A stretch of DNA of 64,000 nucleotides, taken from assembly GCA_038087015.1 (NCBI GenBank), contig JASBNA010000033.1, positions 62,001 through 126,000 of the forward strand, written 5' to 3'. The DNA comes from Cerrena zonata (Eukaryota > Basidiomycota > Agaricomycetes > Polyporales > Cerrenaceae). The position numbers and the translations under genes are program-made. Below, in pieces: positions 40,793 through 51,432 of this stretch; positions within the stretch are counted from its first letter, which is position 1; every line of letters begins with the position of its first letter. The notes beneath the pieces were generated by a model. The model was not told where the DNA came from, did not search any database, and was given only the letters and a program-made list of their open reading frames with translations.

Positions 40793-42769
40793 ATGAATCT
40801 TCTCAGTATATTGGACGGGACCCCAGAGCCACCCATTATAGATTTACATCTTGAGAATGTGAACGAAAGCGGTGAGTACGACTTGCCAACCCCAATGTAC
40901 GAATTTCAAAAAGAACTTACTGATCAAATAGTTTCATTGCATTATCCAGACATATTGAAGTATTGTGAGACCAATGACACCAAAGAGCTTATTATCAAGT
41001 CTTTGGAGATCTGTATAGAGAATTGTATGATGGTAAGCACGCATCCTTATCTATTAATCAATCATTATATGCCAAAGAATTTAGCACTGAAAGATATGTC
41101 TAGTAAATTAGCAGATACTAGCGGGAAGTTCAATGTATTAAGAGATTTGATGAATGTGATAACTCAAAATGCAAGCTCCAAGAGTACCAAAAACGTTGGT
41201 ATAGTTATGAAGAATCTTCCAAGATTTTTTGATTTAACCGAAGCTCTTTTATTGGGTTGCAAAGGTAATAAATCAATTAAAAGATATGTTGGGAATCATG
41301 TTAGAAAAGAGTCTACCAAAGCAAATAAACATAACCATCATGCAAACGGCCATGATATCCAACCAACAAATATTCATTTGATTCCTCAAGACGGGAAGTT
41401 GGCAAAGTACGAAGATGTTCTTTTACAAACAAAGTTTGATATTTTAATTGTTTTCGATGGCACGGTGGATACCCAAAGTGACTTCTTTAATCAATTGAGA
41501 ACCCAAAATAGAAGAGGTGAAGCTATAATTATAAGACTCATCCCTATGAGAACAATAGAACACTGCCAATTATTCTATTCTAAACAAAAGCATGAAAAAA
41601 ATTATTTATATAAATTGATTTCTTCGATTGTTTGCTTACGAGATCAAATTGGTAACTTACCTCCTGATATCATTCCAATCTATAATCAAAACTTGCAATA
41701 CTTATCTCAAAATTTTTTCGATCAATTATTTAAAACTGGAAGTAGAAGCGGGCCCAGATTTCCTGCTTGGCCCCTTCCTGAATTACCAACTATTCCAAAG
41801 TTTAACTCAACTGACGTTGAAAGATCTTTACTAACTGAAGTTCATTTCCATTATACTCCTTATGATTCTACCGATAATGTTATTGATTATGTTTCCACTT
41901 CTAAAAAACCAACTAAAAAATCTTATTATGGACTGAAAAGATTAGAACTGGACTATGTTACCAATCCTTTGAAAAATGATTTTAATACTTTGATTGGAAT
42001 ATACTCTAATGATAATAGCACGAAGTCCACTCAACGAACCGAAATTAATAAAAGCATATTGACCCATCGTTTAATAATGCAACTCAATAATGCCTATAAA
42101 AATTTAGATATAGTTAATCTGGAACATCAGGCACATTTACAATTTAATGATAATGAAAGACAAGAAAAGTTTGGAAGACGTGAAAAAGAATATAACATGA
42201 CTTTAAGTAAAATCTGCGATGATATTGATCATACTCAGCATAGAATAGATTTTGCTGAAAAACAATTTTTAAGAAAGACTGAAAAAATTGAAGAAATCAA
42301 ACAGAAAAATGCCGAAGTACAAACTGCTCTAGAGTCTTTCATAAAAGAGAAAAACATCGATGATGATGAAAAACAAAAACAGTTTGTTGAAAACCAATTC
42401 AAAATCTGGGAACTCAGGAAACAAATAAGCGATACTCTACTGAAGGTTAAATCTAAAAATGAAGAAAATGCTTATATGACCACCGAATATCAAAATGCCG
42501 CTAAATCTATAGAAGATTCTAATAAAGAAATAAAACAAACTGTTGATGATATTAAAGATTTGAAACGCAAAATTGAAACCGCTTTTGAAACTAATGAAGA
42601 CAATAAAAAATTCAAAAAACAAAGGCAAAACTTACTAGATAACATTGAACTTGCTAAAGAAAAAGACGATGTATTAAAGAAAAAATTGGGTAAATCATTA
42701 AAATTTTTAAGGGATACGTCCCATCTCAAAAAGAGGAAAGGTAGAGGGGCTACCCCTAATTCGAAATAG
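40793..42769 (+). CDS. HDA3: HDA1 complex subunit 3
   Basis: A 658-residue protein, the same length as Saccharomyces Hda3 (655 aa) and alike at many points: MNLLSILDGTPEPPIID at the start, FQKELTDQIVSLHYPDIL, THPYLLINHYMPK, TSGKFNVLRDL and DVERSLLTEVHF. The first 400 residues form the helicase-like DNA-binding domain of this family. Residues about 440-640 are a long charged coiled coil that dimerises with Hda2, and the tail is basic. With Hda1 and Hda2 it deacetylates H3 and H2B at repressed promoters. A CTG at 41948-41950 (ELDYVTNPLK) falls where Saccharomyces has Asn. The gene ends 53 bases from the AOS1 stop. Confidence 0.96.
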   Translation: MNLLSILDGTPEPPIIDLHLENVNESGEYDLPTPMYEFQKELTDQIVSLHYPDILKYCETNDTKELIIKSLEICIENCMMVSTHPYLLINHYMPKNLALKDMSSKLADTSGKFNVLRDLMNVITQNASSKSTKNVGIVMKNLPRFFDLTEALLLGCKGNKSIKRYVGNHVRKESTKANKHNHHANGHDIQPTNIHLIPQDGKLAKYEDVLLQTKFDILIVFDGTVDTQSDFFNQLRTQNRRGEAIIIRLIPMRTIEHCQLFYSKQKHEKNYLYKLISSIVCLRDQIGNLPPDIIPIYNQNLQYLSQNFFDQLFKTGSRSGPRFPAWPLPELPTIPKFNSTDVERSLLTEVHFHYTPYDSTDNVIDYVSTSKKPTKKSYYGLKRLELDYVTNPLKNDFNTLIGIYSNDNSTKSTQRTEINKSILTHRLIMQLNNAYKNLDIVNLEHQAHLQFNDNERQEKFGRREKEYNMTLSKICDDIDHTQHRIDFAEKQFLRKTEKIEEIKQKNAEVQTALESFIKEKNIDDDEKQKQFVENQFKIWELRKQISDTLLKVKSKNEENAYMTTEYQNAAKSIEDSNKEIKQTVDDIKDLKRKIETAFETNEDNKKFKKQRQNLLDNIELAKEKDDVLKKKLGKSLKFLRDTSHLKKRKGRGATPNSK

Positions 42770-42822
42770 TTTACATAGGTGTTAAAATATATATTCATTT
42801 CGTTAAATTTTTTAAGCAATAA

Positions 42823-43930
42823 TTATAACAGGTAAATAGGCATTTCGGATTTTATGGCGTCAAGAATTAAACAGTTATTAATGGGACTATCCTTTTTACT
42901 TAAAAATTGTATAACATCTTGTGCTAAACACCCTCCCAATATAGCTGAGACTGGTGCAAATTCAGTAAATGCTTGGTTGCTGAAATATTCGAGATATTCG
43001 TCGGTTAGAACTGATAATGGAATATCGAAGGATTCACATATCTCTTTCCCTTTTTCTTGAAGTTTAGAGATATCAATAGTATCTTCAGGATTCAAATGAC
43101 GTTGAAATTCAAAAAGTGAAAAAATGAGAGGAAATGCAGCTGTTAATCTTTTCAATTGACGTTTATTCAATTGGGAGGGTAGTTCTTTTGATTTGAAAAT
43201 ATTGTCAAGAGGCACAAACTTATCAACTATGGTGACCACTTCCTTGTTTTCACTCTCCATCAGTTCAACATTAGTTATTGATTTGACTCTATTAATCTGT
43301 GTGTTTGATTGTCTTGGCTGGTTACCAAGATCCTTCTCGGATATAGATTTGTGTTCTATCAAATCAGTTAATATATAACCAAACATTCCGTGTAAACCTG
43401 TCACGTATAAAGGTATCTTTAAATCTCGAGTTATCTTATTGAGCTTGAAGATGTGATCTTTAGAAAGTTCTGTAGCAATTATCAAATCGAATTTCTTAAA
43501 AAAATCATGGTCATCCTTGCTAAGGTAGTCATTGAAATCATCAGTATTGCTAGTTAAATTGACTCTCTTATTTAAATCTTTGATTTGAGGAATCACATGA
43601 GGTAATTTGGTTTGTCCGATTAAACTGTCATCATTTGGTAAAAAAAATTGTGCTGCATAATCTTCTTCTTGAATTTTGGAATTGTCTAAGATTTCAATTG
43701 TATTCAAACCCCCCAAAACCAAGTTTTTAACAATTTCACAGCCTACTGCTCCTAAATTGATAATTAAGATTTTAGCTGATCTTAATCTAAGTTGGGTTGC
43801 CATCCCCCACAATCTAATTTGTCTATCATATAAGGCGATTTCGTCTTTGAATAGTTAGTATATAATTCAGATAATACTGATTTATTTCGAGTAATTATGA
43901 CATACCCGCTGTAAGCTTCTCGTTACTCAT
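42823..43930 (-). CDS. AOS1: SUMO-activating enzyme subunit Aos1, one intron
   Basis: Exon 1 is 43906-43930 and exon 2 is 42823-43844, joined across a 61-base intron; the protein has 348 residues (Saccharomyces Aos1: 347). The open frame of exon 2 begins without any ATG, at DEIALYDRQIRLWG, which is the conserved E1 start. The upstream ATG at 43930 encodes MSNEKLTA, restoring the family N-terminus. The intron has GTATGT at its 5' end, TACTAAC (plus 43854-43860) and ends in AAG nine bases later. The ThiF-like domain shows INLGAVGCEIVKNLVLGG, EEDYAAQFF and FAPVSAILGGCLAQDVI. Aos1 pairs with Uba2, which holds the catalytic cysteine, to activate SUMO. It carries no active-site Cys itself. Confidence 0.93.
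43845..43905 (-). other. Spliceosomal intron in AOS1
   Basis: 61 bases. Perfect GTATGT donor (minus strand, 43905-43900) and perfect TACTAAC branch site (43860-43854). The acceptor AAG lies nine bases after the branch motif. Removing it joins codon 9 as G|AC (Asp), leading into DEIALYDRQ. No other AG lies between branch site and the conserved coding sequence, so this is the only fitting acceptor. Confidence 0.9.
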
Positions 43931-44280
43931 ATCTGATTATAGAAAAACTCGAGATATTGTTTACTTTTGGTGCTTTTAGCCGTTCTTAGGTCTGTTGATG
44001 GGGACTTATTTTCTTTTTTTTTCAGTCGGTCGAAGTAGTTCCTCAGCGAAATAATCGAAAAGAAAAAAAAAAGCATGAAGAATCTCTGATCAGTTTACAT
44101 GATAAAATGGTTAAAAACTTTTATAGGCTATACAAGATGAAAGCTACATGCAGAAGAACAAGCAGAAATTAAAGTAGTACATTATATTTTCGGGTTAAAA
44201 AGGGGTGATGGAAGAAGTAAATAATAATAAAGATGAGATAAGACATATGAAATAAAGGAATTCATTTACTTAAAAATAGA
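43931..44280. other. AOS1 promoter / SEC23 3' region
   Basis: 350 bases with A/T runs; no gene or RNA is recognised. Confidence 0.55.
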
Positions 44281-46524
44281 TTAGTTAGAACCAGAAACAA
44301 CCAATTTTTGTAAATGAGTCATGAAAATTTGTAATGAAACATCATCAGTTAAGACAACAGCACCATTGACACCAATATTAGCAGCGTTATAACTAGTACT
44401 TGGATTTAATTTAGAATATAAAAATCTAGCTTGAGAACCACCTTCTTCAGTATCGATAAATCTTGGTAAAGGATAACGATCAACTAATAAATCAGCGGCT
44501 TCTTGTTTTGGTTCTTGTAATAATTGTTTTAAATTTTCATATTCTGGTAAATCTTGATAACCAGCTTTACGCCATTCAGCAATTGTTTTACCATGATAGA
44601 TCAAAATATGGAAGAAAGTATCTAATAAAAGGATACGATCATTTTTGATTGAGACTGAATCCAATAATACTGCTTCGGGTTCTTTATCTAATTCAAAAGC
44701 AGTTAAAGTTGGTTGAATCATAATTAATGAATTATTAGTGTCTTCAGTTAATAAAACATGTCTATAAAAAGCAGTTTCATCAGGAGAATTATTGAAAACT
44801 TGTAAAAATTGGGATCTTCTTAAATAATAAATAAATTGAGGGTATAAAGAAAATTGAGGACCTAATCTAAAAGATTCTTCTAAATCTTTTCTATAATCAG
44901 CGAATTTTTGACATAATTTAATTAACATACGATCAATCCATCTTAAAACATCCGCACCATCATCTTGTTCTGATTTAAAAAGAGTAACTCTAGCCATTAA
45001 AACAGCGGCGGCTTCTTGGTCAAAAGATTGAGTTAAAATTTGTTCATCAGAAGTAAGAATATTAGAAATGGTAGTAACTCTTAATCTATAAGTACCTGAA
45101 GAATGTTGATAATGAGTAATAAATTGAATATAAGATTGAGCATTATTTGGTAAAGATTGAGTATTAGCAATATCGAAAAATACCGCATAAGTATGTTGGG
45201 GAGAAATTGAACATAATCTATATTGATTAGTACCACCAATACCAACTTCATTTTCAGAAACATTTGGACCTTTAACGTTTAAGGAAGAAGCGTGACCAAT
45301 TAAACCACTAACTTTCAATTCTCTTGAAGTTTTGATATCAAAAGTACCATTGAAACCCATTAATAAGTAACCTTCACTATCTTTATTAAATAATCTTAAA
45401 AATGATTGTTTAAAGATCGAAGTAGTAAAAGCATCAGATAATAATAAAGTACCACCGGTCAAATTAGTTAAGTTTTTCATTTCTAACATACCAATTTGAT
45501 CCAAACAACCACCGAAAACATCAATAGTATGAGAGTTTTTAACTGCTTTCAAAGCCAATTGATCGTAGAATTTGATTGCTTTTTTGAAATGTTTAGCATT
45601 ATCTTTATCGATATCCGAGTGAGATCTGATTGGTTCCTTTAATTTATTACCAACGATTAAACCTGGATTTAAAGTACATAAACCGGCAGAAAATAACATG
45701 ATTCTAGCCCCTAATCCGATAAAAGTTTGGCCTAATAAATTAATTGCAATATTAAGAGCAGAACCAGTTGATCTTAAAGGTCTGTCACCATGAGCCACTG
45801 GCCAAGGATCAGGAGTTAAATTTTCTAAAATTGAAGTTAATTGGAATTCTATATCTTCCACTGGCAAGAAAAAACGACTTAAATTATTTATAATTGCTGG
45901 TCTACCATCATTAGTTAAAATTGGATTATTTAACATATCGCCAATTTGTTTATCGTTATATTCTTTATCACCTCTGAAGATATAAGATTTTTTAATTGAT
46001 TCCGAACCTAAATCATGAACTTGAACCATAGTACCATAAGTAATTAAACCAACTAAAGCGTTTGGAGGTAAAAGAGATAAAGAAACAATTAAAGTATCTT
46101 TTAAAGCTTTTAAGTTATCATCATCTTGGCATAAGTCAATAACAAGACAGAAAACCGGAGGTTGTTGAACTGGCCTAGCAGTAATATATTCAATTGTAGA
46201 AGAAGTTGGTTGTAATTCTAAAGGCATATTTTCAGCATTAATACCAGAATAATGTGGAGGTAATGGATTACGATGATTACAAATTGGACAGAACCAGAAC
46301 CCAGTCATATCAACTCGACAATAAGGATTTAAAATACTTTTACAAGAAGGATTAGAACACCATACTGGATCATAGGATGCAAGAGGTAAATCTTCTCTAT
46401 ATTTTAAAGGAGTGTATAATGCCCCAGTGGGTACCACGATTTTTTGGGCTTCGGCCTTGGTGGAGGGGAACGTATTCCAAGCCAAACGAATCCCATTAAT
46501 ATCTTCAATTTCTTCAAAATCCAT
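44281..46524 (-). CDS. SEC23: COPII coat GTPase-activating protein Sec23
   Basis: A 747-residue protein (Saccharomyces Sec23: 768). Zinc finger at C56, C61, C79 and C82 (CSNPSC, FWFCPIC). A trunk vWA-like domain follows ([39 protein letters not shown]), then a beta-barrel, a helical domain and a C-terminal gelsolin-like domain ([13 protein letters not shown]). It includes the arginine finger segment that stimulates Sar1 GTP hydrolysis on ER exit sites; I did not pin that residue. With Sec24 it forms the inner COPII coat. Codon bias is strong and no CTG codon was noticed in its conserved parts. Confidence 0.97.
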   Translation of the reverse strand: MDFEEIEDINGIRLAWNTFPSTKAEAQKIVVPTGALYTPLKYREDLPLASYDPVWCSNPSCKSILNPYCRVDMTGFWFCPICNHRNPLPPHYSGINAENMPLELQPTSSTIEYITARPVQQPPVFCLVIDLCQDDDNLKALKDTLIVSLSLLPPNALVGLITYGTMVQVHDLGSESIKKSYIFRGDKEYNDKQIGDMLNNPILTNDGRPAIINNLSRFFLPVEDIEFQLTSILENLTPDPWPVAHGDRPLRSTGSALNIAINLLGQTFIGLGARIMLFSAGLCTLNPGLIVGNKLKEPIRSHSDIDKDNAKHFKKAIKFYDQLALKAVKNSHTIDVFGGCLDQIGMLEMKNLTNLTGGTLLLSDAFTTSIFKQSFLRLFNKDSEGYLLMGFNGTFDIKTSRELKVSGLIGHASSLNVKGPNVSENEVGIGGTNQYRLCSISPQHTYAVFFDIANTQSLPNNAQSYIQFITHYQHSSGTYRLRVTTISNILTSDEQILTQSFDQEAAAVLMARVTLFKSEQDDGADVLRWIDRMLIKLCQKFADYRKDLEESFRLGPQFSLYPQFIYYLRRSQFLQVFNNSPDETAFYRHVLLTEDTNNSLIMIQPTLTAFELDKEPEAVLLDSVSIKNDRILLLDTFFHILIYHGKTIAEWRKAGYQDLPEYENLKQLLQEPKQEAADLLVDRYPLPRFIDTEEGGSQARFLYSKLNPSTSYNAANIGVNGAVVLTDDVSLQIFMTHLQKLVVSGSN

Positions 46525-47855
46525 TATAAGTTTGATTATACTAGTTTAAACTATTGGTGATTTGACTTAACTGAAAAATGTTTTGATTTTTTTTGTATGG
46601 ACAGCACACTCTAAAAGTGGGTGGTGGGGGAAGACACGACCCTCTCCCCGGTGGGAAACCCGTACATTTAGGTTGCAAAATTCACCTATACCCTATGATA
46701 ATTGAACATCAAATTAAAGCCTGCCAAAATGCCTGGTGGTAAGCTCCTGAATTCATTGGTATAGCATTGAGAACGTTCTATTCAAAAAAATCGTGAATCG
46801 CTGCAAGTAGACCATGCATTATGTATTTTTAATGAACTTCTATTTAGTGAAATGCTTTTAACCCAATAGCCGTAGCTCTCACAATCACAGCTTCATAATC
46901 GGCTGGTGTTAAGCGCCATTTATCTGTATTGGTGCTCTTTAAAATAATTCAAAGCGCTTCAAGTTTTCCATTCTCACATACGCCCAAATCCTAGCCGCTT
47001 TTTAAAGAGCTCCAGCAACTTGATATTACGTAGTATTCTTGTTGCAGTACACTTACCTTATTGAAAGCATCAAAGCCAGATTTGAGCTATGACAAGGTCT
47101 TCATTGATAATCAAGATTATTGCAACTGCGGTATCCTCGGGTTCTATAGTCGGACCGCGGCCAGCATCAATCGAAAGCTTATCTATATAAGTAATTCATA
47201 TAATAAAGAATATAACTGCTGCCAAAGTACTAGTAATTCACCCATGACAAGAGTCTTTATAACCCTTTTGGAACGCGACAATTAATACCCTAATAGAAGC
47301 TCAGACATTCAAAACATAGCTGAATACGTTGTCAGCGAAGTACTCAAATACATATAGATAGTAGAATAACCCCAGAAGAGTGGTCCAGACACTCCAACTT
47401 GACGGGGTGTGCCTCCGTACACCAGGCACCTAGTCTTTCCCTATTCGTTAATCCACTACATAGAACTAGTAGTAGTATTAGTATACTGTTTTATTAGAAC
47501 CTTTAATTCTTCTAGATATATATTATAGCCAATTTAATTACTATTTGATTAGAATATATCTTTGCTTACATTTAAGTGTATAGATTATCCCTAATCGTTG
47601 TTGAGATCGAAAGAACACGATTTATCATACCTACTGTAATAGGATGTAATAAGTCTCTTAGATTATTAAGTGGTGAAGACAAAAAAGGCTAACAGTGATA
47701 TATCTACGCGTACCTACCAATAATACGCTTACACGTTAATAGAATCGTGAATTTTACGAATATGCGCGGGCGTGCGTGGACCCAGAGTGCGTGGCGGGCA
47801 CAAGTTGTTTGGTGTATGGGCGTCGGGTATTAAAGTGCGATTTTTTTGTTAATTG

Positions 47856-47879
47856 TCACTTACGTAATCACTTACGTAA
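47856..47879. promoter_or_regulatory. Tandem TTACGTAA bZIP-type sites
   Basis: Two exact head-to-tail copies of TCACTTACGTAA (47856-47867 and 47868-47879). Each holds the palindrome TTACGTAA, a known yeast bZIP (Yap/CREB-like) target. They lie about 400 bases upstream of the Zn2Cys6 gene. Confidence 0.55.
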
Positions 47880-47880
47880 G

Positions 47881-47930
47881 CGGCCACCCAGTGTTTTTTT
47901 CTAACTCCATTTCTAAATTCCGGCCACCCA
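47881..47930. repeat. CGGCCACCCA direct repeats, 40 bases apart
   Basis: Exact copies at 47881-47890 and 47921-47930, each followed within ten bases by a T run. Possible factor sites, directly after the TTACGTAA pair. Confidence 0.6.
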
Positions 47931-48131
47931 AGCTGTTTTTATAAGGGTACGATTTGATTTCTAGTAGTATGCAATAGGTTTGGACCAGTGGTTAGTATGG
48001 GCAGGTAGAAGTGCTTAACCCCGTGGGTGCCATGGGGAGGTGTAATTGGATGTGCTGCTCCTCCGTATTGTATGTAAACCTGGTGAAGTAAGTGTCACGC
48101 AGTTAAGTTCAAAAACCCCATATTTCTCTTC

Positions 48132-48132
<1 letters not shown>

Positions 48133-48167
<35 letters not shown>
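48133..48167 (+). repeat. Poly-T tract, 35 bases
   Basis: Uninterrupted T run 113 bases before the Zn2Cys6 start codon. It would be nucleosome-excluding promoter DNA. Its exact length is uncertain given the homopolymer breaks elsewhere in the window. Confidence 0.85.
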
Positions 48168-48279
48168 CTTTTGTATTTGTATCTGTTTTACTTGTTTTAT
48201 TTATCTTCATCTTTTCATTAACCTTTTCATTAGCTTTACGGATTCTTATTATCTTTGCGTTATACGGTGATCTCTGAAT

Positions 48280-51200
48280 ATGATGGAAGTTGATCATTTG
48301 AATGAGCTGGCTTTAGGTGGATTGGCTTCGCCCTTAATCTCCGACCATTTGGATTCGATTAATATGTCGAAAGACGGAGTCGGTGCCGGAGTAGACGTCG
48401 GTGATGGTGTTGCTACTGTTGCTGAGGGTCTTGACGATGCTGCTGCCGGGATGAATACCGGTGATACTGGCGGCGAGGCCGCCAGCACCACTAGCCTAAA
48501 GAGTGAAAAGGAGAAACATGAAAATATGAAAATTTTGGCCGACGGGAAAGTTATGAAGGTCCAGAAAACAAGACAACGTAAGATCTTGAGTTGTGTTTAT
48601 TGTCACTCCAAGAAAATCAAATGTTCAAGATCTCATCCAATATGTAATAACTGTGAAAAATTAGGTATTGAATGTAAATATTTCATTAATGAACGGGTGA
48701 GTAGAGGTGGTAAAAAATCGGCAAAAAATAACCAAAAGAAAACTTATGATGACGATCTTGAAAAAAGATCTTCGATATCTTCCAACACTAACTCAAATCA
48801 TTCTCCAATATCTCCTAAACTTATTGAATCGGTCACCACCGATGATTCTTCGATCGATAAAAAATTATTACCGGATTTATCTTTAAATAATTATAAATCC
48901 CATTCAAACGTTTCAAGCTCCAATGGATCAACTCCAATTCCAGTCAACTTTGGCACTACCAGTTTATTACAAACTCCGGTATTGAATACCTTAAGTAATA
49001 ACATTACCAATAACTTTTTCAATACAAATTACTCAAATAATCAACTGCTGCAACCGGCGCCCCAGCAACAACAACAACAATTACAACAACCGCAACAACA
49101 ACAGCATCCACAAGAAAATGAAGAATACTCTTTTAACTTATCATCATTCACATATACCGGAGAAACATACTCGAATTCTCCTAATAAATCCAATAATAAC
49201 TCGTCCACCAATATCAACTCTTTATTTATTAGATCTCAACCAACAAACTTCTTAGATAACATACCGGCATCCACTTCAAATCACCAACCAAATAACCCCG
49301 GTTTACATAATTCATTAAACGCTTATTCTTCAAACCCAGCAACTACAACTAATTATCTTTATGGTACAAATACCTACTATGATAATGATAATTTATTAAA
49401 TGATTTATTGAATCACTTACCCCAAACAAAAGAAAGATCATATGAATTATTAAATCGATATATAAACTCGGTTCATATCTTATTACCAATAATGATAAAA
49501 TTAGATGATTTCATTAAAGAACATGATAATTATTGGAACATTCAATTGAATCTTGATGATGATGATAATTTAAAGAAAAATTTTGATTATTTACAATTTT
49601 ATACGTTATATTTCCCAATTTTATACGCCTCCACAATATCTGAATTCGAAGAATATGACAATTTATTATTAAATCAAGATATTAATAAATATTTAAAAGG
49701 TTTTAATAAAATCTGTCAATATTTTAATTATCCTCATGGCTTGAAAACAATTCCTCTCTTATTGGGTAATGTTATTATTCAATCAACTTCACCAAACCCT
49801 TCAACAATGGAAATGTCTCATATTATTAGATATGCCAAATTTTTGCAAATGCATAAAGATCCAATAAATTCACTAAGAATTAATGATTGGGAAGTTATTA
49901 AATTTAGAAGATTAATCTGGTGGGTTATATTTGGCTTGGATGCTTTAACTTCTCATAATTTTTGTTTACCTCCAATTTGTAAATTTGATGATTTTAATGT
50001 TTTATTACCTGATGATGAAGATCCAGTTTATAATGAATCAGGGATGTGTATTAATAAAAAATTGGATATAACAATGTTATCAGTGAATGTTAAATTTAAA
50101 TTCGATCGAATATTAAGTGAATTGGTTTATCAATTGCATAATGGCTTTTCAAATAACATTACTAGTGATGAAATTAACCATATTAAATCAATGATTATTG
50201 GTCTATTTCATTTTATTCACCAATCAATCGTTAAAATGTCAAATCATTATAAAGTTAATCCTCCTCAAACTGTTCAAGAAATGAATTTAATAAACTTTAT
50301 TAAAAATCATTCTTGGAGTTTTGTTGATAGATCCCTTATGTTATTACATAAAAAAATCTTAATGAGAGATTCAAATAAGGATAAAGATTTTAAAATTGAT
50401 TTAAAAGATTCAAAACTGAAAAACTCCCTTTCTTTTAATAAATTTGAAGATACTTTTGGTAATTTAGAAGAATCAAACATAATTAAAAATTTCGATAATT
50501 CTTCAATTTCTCAATTAAGATTCAATCAATACGAAAATTTTACTTATGAAAATTTACACAATAACTTGATTCCTTCAATTCTTCATAATTTAAACGATTT
50601 CTTGAAATATAATGATTTCATCAAATTTGGTAAATTTAACTGGTATGTTAAAAGAACAATTCCTTTAGATTCAATCATTTTATTGTTTATCATCATTTGT
50701 GTTAAATTCAAATATGAATTCATGACCATAAATGAATTAATCATTTATGTTAAATTAATTAATAAAGCCCTTTTCATTTTGAATAGAAAATGGTTTAAAA
50801 ATGAAAAATATAAAAGAATGTTAAGTTTAACAAATTTAACTTGGCAATATATTTTGAAAAAATATAATATCATTAAATCAATTAATCATTATAATCAATT
50901 AAATAATAAAAATCCTTCAAATAATAAGATTGAATTTTTCGATTATCAAGTGACTAGCTATATGAATATGAGTGAATTGTTTAATGTCATGGATGTACCT
51001 CAACCTATTTTGATGAATAACGGTATTAATTTGGGCCCAATAAAATATGATGATGCTTCAATGAATGAAATACCTCCTTTACTCGATTTTCAAAATGACG
51101 ATTTATCTAAAAATGATTTTGATTCAAATAGTTCTTTAAATCAATCGATGTTTTCAAACCGCCTTTTACAAGATGATTTGAAAAATGATGAACTTGATTT

Positions 51201-51348
51201 TACTACTAAGCTGGAATTATTACAAATGAATGAAAAAATCTATTATGATTTAAGAAATAATTTTGTTGATATTAATGATTATTGTGCTTTTTACTCGAGT
51301 TTGGAAAACGTTTTACATGAATTAATGGATTACATCCATAAACCCTGA
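48280..51348 (+). CDS. Zn2Cys6 fungal transcription factor
   Basis: A 1022-residue regulator. The binuclear zinc cluster runs from C105 to C132 with exact spacing C-X2-C-X6-C-X6-C-X2-C-X6-C (CVYC, CSRSHPIC, CNNC region). A basic stretch follows (RVSRGGKKSAKNNQKK), and then an Asn/Gln/Ser-rich region to about residue 370. The middle homology region lies about 380-720 (LLNRYINSVHILLPIMIKLDDF, FRRLIWWVIFGLDALTSHNFCLPP). The rest is Asn-rich with an acidic C-terminus. It probably binds CGG-type half-sites as a dimer. I cannot assign an ortholog. The long upstream region suggests complex control. The gene is convergent with NIT1, 84 bases between stops. Confidence 0.88.
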   Translation: MMEVDHLNELALGGLASPLISDHLDSINMSKDGVGAGVDVGDGVATVAEGLDDAAAGMNTGDTGGEAASTTSLKSEKEKHENMKILADGKVMKVQKTRQRKILSCVYCHSKKIKCSRSHPICNNCEKLGIECKYFINERVSRGGKKSAKNNQKKTYDDDLEKRSSISSNTNSNHSPISPKLIESVTTDDSSIDKKLLPDLSLNNYKSHSNVSSSNGSTPIPVNFGTTSLLQTPVLNTLSNNITNNFFNTNYSNNQLLQPAPQQQQQQLQQPQQQQHPQENEEYSFNLSSFTYTGETYSNSPNKSNNNSSTNINSLFIRSQPTNFLDNIPASTSNHQPNNPGLHNSLNAYSSNPATTTNYLYGTNTYYDNDNLLNDLLNHLPQTKERSYELLNRYINSVHILLPIMIKLDDFIKEHDNYWNIQLNLDDDDNLKKNFDYLQFYTLYFPILYASTISEFEEYDNLLLNQDINKYLKGFNKICQYFNYPHGLKTIPLLLGNVIIQSTSPNPSTMEMSHIIRYAKFLQMHKDPINSLRINDWEVIKFRRLIWWVIFGLDALTSHNFCLPPICKFDDFNVLLPDDEDPVYNESGMCINKKLDITMLSVNVKFKFDRILSELVYQLHNGFSNNITSDEINHIKSMIIGLFHFIHQSIVKMSNHYKVNPPQTVQEMNLINFIKNHSWSFVDRSLMLLHKKILMRDSNKDKDFKIDLKDSKLKNSLSFNKFEDTFGNLEESNIIKNFDNSSISQLRFNQYENFTYENLHNNLIPSILHNLNDFLKYNDFIKFGKFNWYVKRTIPLDSIILLFIIICVKFKYEFMTINELIIYVKLINKALFILNRKWFKNEKYKRMLSLTNLTWQYILKKYNIIKSINHYNQLNNKNPSNNKIEFFDYQVTSYMNMSELFNVMDVPQPILMNNGINLGPIKYDDASMNEIPPLLDFQNDDLSKNDFDSNSSLNQSMFSNRLLQDDLKNDELDFTTKLELLQMNEKIYYDLRNNFVDINDYCAFYSSLENVLHELMDYIHKP

Positions 51349-51432
51349 TTAACTTTATTTCTTCTTATTGATTTATTTGGTTTGTTAAATATATGTATTT
51401 TTTTGTCTATAACATAATATACTGTAGCATTA

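Larger units (their letters stand above)
46525..48279. other. Long divergent intergenic region upstream of the Zn2Cys6 gene
   Basis: 1.75 kb without a credible gene. From 47760 on it is dense in candidate regulatory motifs: GTGCGTG twice near 47773-47800, a tandem TCACTTACGTAA pair, two CGGCCACCCA copies, and a 35-base T run just before the start. Long, motif-rich promoters are usual for transcription factor genes in this clade. Confidence 0.6.

Noticed and set aside
47061..47285. 74-residue open frame upstream of the Zn2Cys6 gene
   Set aside because: Short, no similarity recognised, no start context, composition like the flanking intergenic DNA.
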